The translations under genes and the position numbers were made by a program. The notes below the pieces were generated by a model. The model was not told the origin of the DNA. It ran no database searches and saw only the letters and a program-made list of their open reading frames with translations. A DNA stretch of 64,000 bases from Arenimonas oryziterrae DSM 21050 = YC6267 (lineage in GTDB: Bacteria > Pseudomonadota > Gammaproteobacteria > Xanthomonadales > Xanthomonadaceae), in the NCBI RefSeq assembly GCF_000420545.1, contig NZ_ATVD01000004.1, positions 124,001-188,000 on the forward strand, written 5' to 3'. Below are positions 16,213-23,818 of this stretch, in pieces (positions within the stretch are counted from its first letter, which is position 1; every line of letters begins with the position of its first letter).

Positions 16213-17730
16213 CTATTCCACGACGACCGGAATGCCGGCGATACGCGCCTGCCATTCCTTCGGGCCGGTCTGGTGCACCGACGTGCCCTGGCTGTCGACC
16301 GCCACCGTCACCGGCATGTCCTGCACGGTGAATTCGTAGATCGCTTCCATGCCGAGGTCTTCGAACGCGACGACCTTGGAGGCCTTGATCGCCTTCGACA
16401 CCAGGTACGCCGCGCCGCCGACGGCCATGAGATAAACCGACTTGTTGTCGCGGATCGCATCGATCGCGGTCGGGCCGCGTTCGGCCTTGCCAACCATGCC
16501 AAGCAGACCGGTGGTCTCGATGACCTGGCGCGTGAACTTGTCCATGCGCGTGGCCGTCGTCGGACCCGCCGGGCCGACCACCTCGTCGCGCACCGGATCG
16601 ACCGGGCCGACGTAATAGATGAAACGGCCGCGGAAGTCGACCGGCAGCTTCTCGCCCTTGTTGAGCATGTCGACGATGCGCTTGTGCGCGGCATCGCGAC
16701 CGGTCAGCAGCTTGCCGTTGAGCAGGATGACTTCGCCCGGCTTCCAGCTGGCGACGTCTTCCGGCGTCACCGTGTCGAGATCGACGCGACGGCCCTTGCT
16801 CGCGTCGTAGGTCAGCTGTGGCCAATCCGCCAGCGAGGGCGGATCGAGCATGACCGGGCCGCTGCCATCGAGCGTGAAGTGCGCATGACGCGTCGCGGCG
16901 CAATTGGGAATCATCGCGACCGGCAGGTTTGCCGCGTGCGTCGGATAGTCCTTGACCTTGATGTCGAGCACCGTGGTCAGGCCGCCGAGGCCCTGCGCGC
17001 CGATGCCGAGCGCATTGACTTTATCGTACAGCTCCAAGCGCAATTCTTCCGCGCGATTGCTGGCACCACGCGCCTGCAGGTCGGTGATGTCGATCGGCTC
17101 CATGAGCGCTTCTTTCGCCAGCAGCATCGCTTTCTCGGCGGTACCGCCGATGCCGATGCCGAGCATGCCCGGCGGACACCAACCGGCGCCCATCGTCGGC
17201 ACGGTCTTGAGCACCCAGTCGACGATCGAGTCGGAAGGATTGAGCATCGCAAACTTGGACTTCGCTTCCGAACCGCCGCCTTTTGCGGCGACGATCACGT
17301 CGACGGTATCCCCCGGCACGATCTTGACGTTGACGACCGCCGGCGTGTTGTCTTTGGTATTGCTGCGTTTTCCGGCCGGATCGGCCAGCACACTGGCGCG
17401 TAATTTGTTATCGGGGTGGTTGTACGCGCGGCGCACGCCTTCGTTGGCCATGTCCTCCACGCCCATCGTCGCGTCGTCCCAGCGCACGTTCATGCCGACC
17501 TCGAGGAACACCGTGACGATGCCGGTGTCCTGGCAGATCGGGCGATGGCCCTCGGCGCACAGGCGCGAATTGATCAGGATCTGCGCGATCGCATCCTTGG
17601 CGGCGGGCGAGGCCTCGCGCTCGTAGGCGGCCGCGAGATTCTTGATGTAGTCGACCGGGTGGTAGTACGAGATGTACTGCAACGCGTCGGCGACGGACTG
17701 GATGAAGTCTTCTTGCTTGATGCTGGCCAT
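16213..17730 (-). CDS. fumA: Fumarate hydratase, class I ([4Fe-4S])
   Basis: A 505-residue class I fumarase catalysing fumarate to malate in the TCA cycle. Cluster-binding and active-site segments are visible: ICQDTG with Cys66, GAGWCPPGMLGIGIGG near 188-206, and IPNCAATRHAHF near 285. The N-terminal alpha and C-terminal beta domains (the latter with GPTTATRMDKF and EFTVQDMPV) are fused in one chain as in FumA/FumB. The enzyme is oxygen-sensitive. Whether the local name is fumA or fumB cannot be decided. Palindromic repeats flank it on both sides; it appears to be a single-gene unit. Confidence 0.95.
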   Translation of the reverse strand: MASIKQEDFIQSVADALQYISYYHPVDYIKNLAAAYEREASPAAKDAIAQILINSRLCAEGHRPICQDTGIVTVFLEVGMNVRWDDATMGVEDMANEGVRRAYNHPDNKLRASVLADPAGKRSNTKDNTPAVVNVKIVPGDTVDVIVAAKGGGSEAKSKFAMLNPSDSIVDWVLKTVPTMGAGWCPPGMLGIGIGGTAEKAMLLAKEALMEPIDITDLQARGASNRAEELRLELYDKVNALGIGAQGLGGLTTVLDIKVKDYPTHAANLPVAMIPNCAATRHAHFTLDGSGPVMLDPPSLADWPQLTYDASKGRRVDLDTVTPEDVASWKPGEVILLNGKLLTGRDAAHKRIVDMLNKGEKLPVDFRGRFIYYVGPVDPVRDEVVGPAGPTTATRMDKFTRQVIETTGLLGMVGKAERGPTAIDAIRDNKSVYLMAVGGAAYLVSKAIKASKVVAFEDLGMEAIYEFTVQDMPVTVAVDSQGTSVHQTGPKEWQARIAGIPVVVE

Positions 17731-17777
17731 GGCGGATCCGGAGCTAGGCGTAAGGAAATATTTTATCGCAACCGCAG

Positions 17778-17891
17778 CCTTCTCCCCGCAGACGGGGAGA
17801 AGGCGCCCGAAGGGCGGATGAGGGGCGTTCGGACTGGCGCAGCAACTGATTTCCCCTCACCCCGGCCCTCTCCCCCTGGGAGAGGGAGTTC
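17778..17891. repeat. REP-like palindromic repeat pair upstream of fumarase
   Basis: Contains a perfect 10-bp inverted repeat CCTTCTCCCC/GGGGAGAAGG (17778-17803), a GCGCCCGAAGGGCGGATGAGG block, and about 60 bases on a CCCCTCACCCC...CTCTCCC block closing with CCTGGGAGAGGGAG. This is the general make-up of dispersed palindromic repeats in Xanthomonadales and Pseudomonas. It fills the gap between uup and fumarase. Confidence 0.75.
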
Positions 17892-19779
17892 ACTCCAACT
17901 CGTTCCAGCGCGCATACGCGGTTTCGAGTTCGGCCTGCAGAGCGGCGAAGGCCTGGTTTTTAGCGGTCACCGCCGCACTGCCCTGTTTGTAGAACTCGGC
18001 CGAATGCAGTTCCGCCGTCATTTCCGCGACGCGCGCTTCGAGCGATTCGATCAGCACCGGCAGCTGTTCCAGCTCGCGCTGTTCCTTGAAGCCCAATTTG
18101 CGCTTGGCCGGCGCCGGTGCCGTCGCAGCGACGGGAGCGGCCGTGGTTTTCGCCACTTCCGGCGTCAGCCGCGGCGCATTGTTGCCGGGCTTGGGCTGGT
18201 TCGGACGCTGACGCTGCCAGTCGCTGTAGCCACCGACGTAGTCGCCGACCCGGCCATTGCCTTCCATGACCAGCGAACTGGTGACGACATTGTCGAGAAA
18301 GGCGCGATCGTGCGAGACCAGGATCAGGGTACCCGGATAGTCGATCAGCAGCTCTTCGAGCAGTTCCAGCGTTTCGACGTCCAGATCGTTGGTTGGTTCG
18401 TCCATGACCAGCAGGTTCGAGGGCTTGGCGAACAGTTTCGCGAGCAGCAGGCGGTTGCGTTCGCCACCCGACAATCGCGTGATCGGCGCCAGCGCGCGGT
18501 CGGGGCTGAACAGGAAATCCTGCAGGTAGGCCATCACGTGTTTGCGCCCGCCGTTGATCTCGATGAACTCGCGACCCTCGGACACGTTGTCCAGGGCATT
18601 CCAGTCCTCGCGCAGCGCACTGCGCAACTGGTCGAAGAACGCGATCTCCAGATTGGTGCCGATGCGCACTTCGCCACGCTGCGGCTTGAGATCGCCCAGC
18701 AGCAGTTTGAGCAGGGTCGTCTTGCCCGAGCCGTTCGGTCCGATCAGGCCGATCTTGTCGCCGCGTTGGATGACCGTGCTGAAATCGCGCACGAGCACGC
18801 GCTCACCGAACGCGAAATCCACGTCCTTGGCCTCGAACACCTTCTTGCCCGAGTTGGCCGCACCCGCCGCAGCAAGACGGACATTGCCCGACTGGTCGCG
18901 CCGCTCGGCGCGCTCGCGGCGCATCGCCTTTAGCGCGGTCACGCGGCCTTCGTTGCGCGTGCGCCGCGCCTTGATGCCCTGCCGGATCCAGACTTCTTCC
19001 TGCGCGAGCTTCTTGTCGAACAGCAGGTTCGCCTGCGCCTCCGCATGCAAGCGCTCTTCGCGCCGGCGCAGATAGTTTTCGTAGTCGCCAGGCCAGCTGG
19101 TGACCTGGCCGCGGTCGACCTCGATGATGCGGGTGGCGAGATTGCGCAGGAATTCGCGATCGTGGGTCACGAACACGACGCTGCCGGAATAGTTCTTCAG
19201 GAATTCTTCCAGCCAGGCGATCGATTCGATGTCCAGATGGTTGGTCGGCTCGTCGAGCAGCAACAGATCGGGTGCCGCGACCAGGGCCTGCGCGAGCAGG
19301 ACACGGCGCTTCATGCCGCCGGACAGGGCCGAAAATTCCGCGTCCTCGGGCAAGTCGAGCTTGCTGATGACCTGCTCGACGCGCTGTTCGATCTGCCAGC
19401 CGTTGCCGGCTTCGATCTTGGCCTGGACGTCGCCGAGCGCGTCCATGTCGATCTCGGCGCCGTCGTGCAGGAGGTGGTGGTAGTGCGCCAGGTGCTGGCC
19501 GAGTTCGCCCAGGCCCATGGCCACGACGTCGAACACCGTGCCGGTGAGGGTCTTGGGGACTTCCTGTGCCAGCCCGGCGATGCGGCTGCCGAAGGTGCGG
19601 ATCTCGCCGTCGTCGGGACGGGCGTCGCCGGACATCAGGCGCATGAGTGTGGACTTGCCGGCACCGTTGCGGCCGACGATGCAGACGCGCTCGTTGGGGT
19701 CGATGGTGAGGGTGACCTGCTCGAGCAGGCGCGGGCCGCCGACGCTGAAGTCGACGTTCTGGAACGAAAGGATTGCCAT
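17890..19779 (-). CDS. uup: ABC-F family ATPase Uup
   Basis: A 629-residue soluble protein with two ABC ATPase domains: Walker A GRNGAGKST at 37-45 and GPNGSGKTT near 343-351, each with its own signature (LSGGMKRR and LSGGERNR) and Walker B (LLLLDEPTNHLD and LLVMDEPTNDLD). A C-terminal coiled-coil-like segment (FKEQRELEQLPVLIESLEARVAEM onward) is typical of Uup. ABC-F proteins act on ribosomes; Uup also affects precise transposon excision and binds DNA through the C-terminal domain. It is monocistronic and divergent from the TPR-sulfotransferase. Confidence 0.94.
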   Translation of the reverse strand: MAILSFQNVDFSVGGPRLLEQVTLTIDPNERVCIVGRNGAGKSTLMRLMSGDARPDDGEIRTFGSRIAGLAQEVPKTLTGTVFDVVAMGLGELGQHLAHYHHLLHDGAEIDMDALGDVQAKIEAGNGWQIEQRVEQVISKLDLPEDAEFSALSGGMKRRVLLAQALVAAPDLLLLDEPTNHLDIESIAWLEEFLKNYSGSVVFVTHDREFLRNLATRIIEVDRGQVTSWPGDYENYLRRREERLHAEAQANLLFDKKLAQEEVWIRQGIKARRTRNEGRVTALKAMRRERAERRDQSGNVRLAAAGAANSGKKVFEAKDVDFAFGERVLVRDFSTVIQRGDKIGLIGPNGSGKTTLLKLLLGDLKPQRGEVRIGTNLEIAFFDQLRSALREDWNALDNVSEGREFIEINGGRKHVMAYLQDFLFSPDRALAPITRLSGGERNRLLLAKLFAKPSNLLVMDEPTNDLDVETLELLEELLIDYPGTLILVSHDRAFLDNVVTSSLVMEGNGRVGDYVGGYSDWQRQRPNQPKPGNNAPRLTPEVAKTTAAPVAATAPAPAKRKLGFKEQRELEQLPVLIESLEARVAEMTAELHSAEFYKQGSAAVTAKNQAFAALQAELETAYARWNELE

Positions 19780-19878
19780 GCCGCCATTTTACAGGGCGGC
19801 GGCGCCCAAACGGCGGCGATCGCCGAATTTGCGAAGCCGGGCCTGATTTGCCCGACGGCGAACGGCTAGACTTGCAGG

Positions 19879-21408
19879 ATGGAAAATCGCTTGCAAAGGC
19901 TGTGGCAGCGCGGCATCTGGCACGCCCGCAACGAGAATCTCGAGGCGGCGCAGGCCTGCTTCGAGAGCATCCTGGCGCGCGACCCCAAACACGGGCCCGC
20001 GCGCTTCCGCCTGTCGATGATCGCCGCCCGCCGCGGCCGCTTCGAAGAAGCCGTGGCGATGGCCGAACAGATCCTCGTCGACGACCCCAACCGTCCCGAA
20101 GTGCTCGCCCACCTCGCCCGCTGCCATCTGCTGGCCGGCGATCTCGATCTGAGCCGGCAGACGGCGGAACGCGCGCTGGCGACGCCGGCGCAGGATGCCG
20201 TGGTCATCGACTCGCTCGCCGTGGTGTTCACGCAGCTGGGCGATCTACCGCGGGCGCTGAACCTGTTCGATCAGGCCATCGCCCGCCAGCCCGACCAGGC
20301 CTCGCTGCACTACAACCGTGCGATTGCCTTCCGCGGCGACGGCCAGCCGGAAGAGGCGGAACGCGATCTCGAGGTCTGCCTGACCCTCAATCCCCTGCAC
20401 AGCAAGGCGCACTGGGCGCTCGCGGGCCTGCATCGGGTCACGCCCGAACACAACCACCTGGATCGTCTGCGCCGGCTGGAACAGGCCACGGCCGCCGCCA
20501 ACGGCACGGACGAGTTGGTCTCGCTGGCCTTGTTCAAGGAACTCGACGACCTCGGCAAGAATGACGAGGCCTGGGCGGCGTTAACACCGATCCTGCAGCG
20601 CCGCCGCGCCGCCGCCGGCCAGGGACAGCATGGCACCGACACCGATGCCCTGTTCGGCGCCTTGATCCGGCATTGCGATGCGGCCTTTCTCGCCCCGGCG
20701 GCGCTGGCCTCACAGGGACAGACCCCGATTTTCGTCATCGGCATGCCGCGCGCGGGCATCGCCCTGCTGGGTCGCCAGCTGGGCCGGCATTCGCAGGTCC
20801 GCGCCAGCGGCACGCGTGTGGGCTTCGCGCGGCAGCTGCGACGTCAGCTGGCGATCAGCGGCATGCGGCCTTTCGATGCCGCCATGGTCGAAGCGAGCCT
20901 CGGCACCGACTTCGCCGCCCTGGGCGAGCGTTGCCGAGACATCCTCGCCAAGGAAAGCCAGGGCAAGGCTTTCGTCTGCGAAAGCCAGCCGATGGATTTC
21001 CTCATGGCTGCGCTCATTGCCCGCGCCCTGCCGGAGGCGCGCTTCCTGCATGTCGTGCGCGATCCGCTCGACACCTGTCTGTCGATCCTCACGCAGCCAG
21101 GCAACGAAGTCCTGCTGCCGCAACAGGATGCCGAGGCCATCGCCAGTTTCCACGTCGGCTACCAGGCCTGGATGCAGCATCTGCACCCGCTGATTTCCGG
21201 GCGCATTCTCGACGTGCACTACGAAAGTCTGGTGGAAAAACCGGAGATGGTCCTGCGCGTGGTCTGCGCCTTCCTCGGCCTGCGCTACGAGTCGTCCCTG
21301 CGCGAAGGCCCGGCCCTGCACAAACGCCGCATCGGGCGATCGCGCGCGTATGCCGGTCCGCTCGCGGCTGCGAAAAAACGCCTGCAATCGGCCCTCGCTG
21401 GCCCCTGA
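19879..21408 (+). CDS. TPR repeat protein with a sulfotransferase-like C-terminal domain
   Basis: A 509-residue protein. The first 240 residues are four to six TPR-like helical pairs. From about 280 there is a sulfotransferase fold: TPIFVIGMPRAGIALLGRQL should be the 5'-phosphosulfate-binding loop, and RDPLDTCLSI (394-403) the 3'-phosphate-binding motif. The loop is degenerate: the usual R-S-G-T-T-L is R-A-G-I-A-L, so the conserved Ser and Thr that hold the sulfate donor are missing. HYESLVEKPE near 450 is the usual YE-D/E-L region. It may be catalytically weak or inactive. Family members sulfate proteins or glycans. Confidence 0.83.
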   Translation: MENRLQRLWQRGIWHARNENLEAAQACFESILARDPKHGPARFRLSMIAARRGRFEEAVAMAEQILVDDPNRPEVLAHLARCHLLAGDLDLSRQTAERALATPAQDAVVIDSLAVVFTQLGDLPRALNLFDQAIARQPDQASLHYNRAIAFRGDGQPEEAERDLEVCLTLNPLHSKAHWALAGLHRVTPEHNHLDRLRRLEQATAAANGTDELVSLALFKELDDLGKNDEAWAALTPILQRRRAAAGQGQHGTDTDALFGALIRHCDAAFLAPAALASQGQTPIFVIGMPRAGIALLGRQLGRHSQVRASGTRVGFARQLRRQLAISGMRPFDAAMVEASLGTDFAALGERCRDILAKESQGKAFVCESQPMDFLMAALIARALPEARFLHVVRDPLDTCLSILTQPGNEVLLPQQDAEAIASFHVGYQAWMQHLHPLISGRILDVHYESLVEKPEMVLRVVCAFLGLRYESSLREGPALHKRRIGRSRAYAGPLAAAKKRLQSALAGP

Positions 21409-21467
21409 ACCCGCTGCCGGCGGGCGCGCGATACGGTACATTCCGTTCACCGCCCCCGAGGTGATCC

Positions 21468-21851
21468 ATGCGCCACCACCCTGTCGATACGCTCGAATCC
21501 CTGCTCCGTCGCGGCAAATCCCTGCAACAGTTCATCGGCGGGGTCAGCTCGTCGGGCGAGACCGGCGTGCGCTGGATCGAGTTGCGTCCGGTGTTCAACG
21601 GCATCCAGTTGTGGGTGTTCGAAGCCGAGGACGTGGGCACGGCCGATCACACGGACATCTATTCGTTTCCGGCCCTGTTCGGAAAGCCGGCGTCCTTTGC
21701 CGCCGCCACCTTGGCGACGGAGGCGGAAGCGATCCGCTACGCAAAAACCCAGTTCGCCGCCTCGCCCAACTACTGGGTCGACCCCGGCATGGCGCAGCCG
21801 GACTACATCGACTTCATGAAGGCCGGCCGACCTATTCCCTGGGGACGCTGA
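21468..21851 (+). CDS. Conserved hypothetical protein
   Basis: A 127-residue soluble protein with an N-terminal helical part (LESLLRRGKSLQQFIGG) and a beta-rich middle (VRWIELRPVFNGIQLWVFEAED) ending with a DIYSFPALFG, EAIRYAKTQFAASPNYW segment. There are no membrane helices or signal. I do not recognise a family. The normal codon usage, a GAGGTGAT ribosome site before the ATG and its position in a tight gene row make it a genuine gene. It follows the TPR-sulfotransferase by 60 bases on the same strand and is convergent with the diguanylate cyclase. Confidence 0.7.
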   Translation: MRHHPVDTLESLLRRGKSLQQFIGGVSSSGETGVRWIELRPVFNGIQLWVFEAEDVGTADHTDIYSFPALFGKPASFAAATLATEAEAIRYAKTQFAASPNYWVDPGMAQPDYIDFMKAGRPIPWGR

Positions 21852-21853
21852 TC

Positions 21854-21913
21854 CAGAGGACGCGGATTCAGAGGACGCGGATTCAGAGGACGCGGACTCA
21901 GGCGACGCAGACC
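21854..21913. repeat. 15-bp tandem repeat, three full copies plus one degenerate
   Basis: The unit CAGAGGACGCGGATT occurs three times in a row at 21854-21898 (the third ends ACT), followed by CAGGCGACGCAGACC at 21899-21913, a diverged fourth copy that forms the last codons of the diguanylate cyclase gene. A 15-bp unit keeps reading frame. Confidence 0.9.
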
Positions 21914-23703
21914 TGGTCCCGCCCCAGGCGTTTGGCTTCGTACAGGGCGCGATCGGCGCGCCGCACCAGATGCAGCGGCGATTCCTCGCCCGGTCGTTCT
22001 TCGCAGGTCACACCGAGGCTGATGGTCACCCGCAAGGTCGTGTCTTCGGTGACGACCGGCTTGTCGCCGATTTCCCGACGCAAGCGTTCGGCCAGCGCCA
22101 TCGCCTGCTCGCGGTCGGCGCCGGGCATCACGATCGCGAATTCCTCGCCGCCGTAACGGGCGACAAATTCCTCGCCGCTGCGCGCCAGCCCCGCCAGCCG
22201 CCGCGCGACCTCGCGCAGGCAATCATCGCCCGTCGCGTGACCATGGTCATCGTTGATCGCCTTGAAGTGGTCGATATCGATCATCAGCAAGGCGATCGGC
22301 TGGCCGCGCCGCACACAATCGGCGAACCGCAACGGCAAGGACTGATCGAGATAGCGCCGATTGAACACCCCGGTGAGGCCGTCGCGTAGACTGGTTTCCG
22401 CGAGCCGCTGGTTGGCCAGGCTCAGACGCTCCGCAGTTTCCGACAGCGCCTGGGTGCGTTCCTGCACGCGCTGTTCGAGGTTTTCGCGCGCCTCGCGTTC
22501 GACGCGGATACGTTCGTTGCGCAGCAAGGTGATGCGATACGCCAGCGAAAACGACAGCAGCAGCATTTCCGCCGCCGACCCGAACTGCAGGCCGTATTCG
22601 GTCACCAGCGTGCGCGGCAACAATCCGAAAGAGGACAAGGGCAGAGCGACGCCGCCGGTGATCAGCAGGCCCCAGGCAAGCAGGAAGTAGTAAGCGGGAC
22701 GAAATCCGCGCATCGCGCTCAGCACTGCACCCACAGTCACCAGCAGACTGAAGACGACCATCGCGGCATTGAGCGCCATCGTCATCGGCAGCAGCAGGCC
22801 CGGCCACAGGGCGAGCAAGCCCATGAGCCCGGCCAGCGGAATGCTCAGGCGCGCAAGACGCGCCACGCGCGGCGCCGTGCGATCTAGATCGAGAAAGCTG
22901 CGCGCGAACGCGACCGAGCTGCCCAGCACCGCCGCGATCGACAAGGGCAGCGCCGCGTTCTGCCAGCCGGGCGAGCGCGGCCACAGGAACTCGAAGCCGT
23001 AGCCGCCGAAACTCAGCATCAACATGCCGAAGGACGCGACATAGACGACGTAGTAGAAATAGCTGGCCTCGCGGATCGATACCATCACCGCGAAGTTGTA
23101 GAGCAGCAGGGCCAGCAGGATGCCGAAATACAGGCCTTGCCCGGCTTGTTCCTGGTGCGTGAGCCGCAGCAGGCTCGCCTCGGTATGTAGCCAAATCGGC
23201 AGCTGTACCGAACTCGTTGATTGCACGCGCAGGAACACGCGCAGCTCGCGCCCGGCCGGGCGGTCGATGCTGGCGTTCAAATACCGATGCGGCAAGGCGC
23301 GGGCGGCGAAGACATCGGCATCGCCCAGGGACAGCGTCTGTCGTTCGACGTCGCCGGCGAACACGTGCACGTCGACGCGATCGAGCCGGGACTGCTCGAT
23401 GACCAGCAGGGATTTGCATTCGCTGTCGCTGGCCGGCAGGTCGAAACTCACCCACAACGCGCCGGACACGAAACCGAAACTCGGCGTGGCCGCACCGAGC
23501 GGACGGAATTTTCCGGCACGGGCGAAATCGCGCGCCTGTGCAAGGGTGATCGTGGGATCGTCGCCGGGCAGCAGGGACAAACTGGAGGTCAGCGATTGAC
23601 CGCGCGCCGGCACCGGGCACTCCTGCGCACGCAGCGGCGACGCGAGCAGCCCGAGCAGCAACACCCAGGCCACCCGCCAAGCGAATGAAACGGACTGCGC
23701 CAT
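21898..23703 (-). CDS. Diguanylate cyclase with 7TMR-DISM extracellular and membrane domains
   Basis: A 601-residue membrane signalling protein. A signal peptide is followed by a periplasmic 7TMR-DISM extracellular domain (to about 180), seven membrane helices (about 185-380), a coiled-coil linker (AYRITLLRNERIRVEREARENLEQRVQERTQ region) and a GGDEF domain with catalytic GGEEF at 518-522 and the Mg-binding IDIDHFK segment. The linker and GGEEF motif suggest active c-di-GMP synthesis controlled by a periplasmic ligand. No RxxD inhibitory site is visible in the usual place before GGEEF. It is divergent from the molybdopterin oxidoreductase gene. Confidence 0.92.
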   Translation of the reverse strand: MAQSVSFAWRVAWVLLLGLLASPLRAQECPVPARGQSLTSSLSLLPGDDPTITLAQARDFARAGKFRPLGAATPSFGFVSGALWVSFDLPASDSECKSLLVIEQSRLDRVDVHVFAGDVERQTLSLGDADVFAARALPHRYLNASIDRPAGRELRVFLRVQSTSSVQLPIWLHTEASLLRLTHQEQAGQGLYFGILLALLLYNFAVMVSIREASYFYYVVYVASFGMLMLSFGGYGFEFLWPRSPGWQNAALPLSIAAVLGSSVAFARSFLDLDRTAPRVARLARLSIPLAGLMGLLALWPGLLLPMTMALNAAMVVFSLLVTVGAVLSAMRGFRPAYYFLLAWGLLITGGVALPLSSFGLLPRTLVTEYGLQFGSAAEMLLLSFSLAYRITLLRNERIRVEREARENLEQRVQERTQALSETAERLSLANQRLAETSLRDGLTGVFNRRYLDQSLPLRFADCVRRGQPIALLMIDIDHFKAINDDHGHATGDDCLREVARRLAGLARSGEEFVARYGGEEFAIVMPGADREQAMALAERLRREIGDKPVVTEDTTLRVTISLGVTCEERPGEESPLHLVRRADRALYEAKRLGRDQVCVA

Positions 23704-23818
23704 GCGTCCCCGGTCCCCTGCAACCCTGCCCCATCGTGACGCTAGCACAGCGCACGTCGGCGGACATGCCCTGCCACTTTGGCCTAGACTCAAAGGCAGT
23801 CGCTGCCGAGGCCGTCTT

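Noticed and set aside
16174-17891. Palindromes around fumarase considered as insertion-sequence ends
   Set aside because: No transposase, no target-site duplication, and the sequences match dispersed REP-type palindromes.
21854-21913. Short tandem repeat considered as a CRISPR-like array
   Set aside because: The 15-bp units abut with no spacers, and no cas genes are present.
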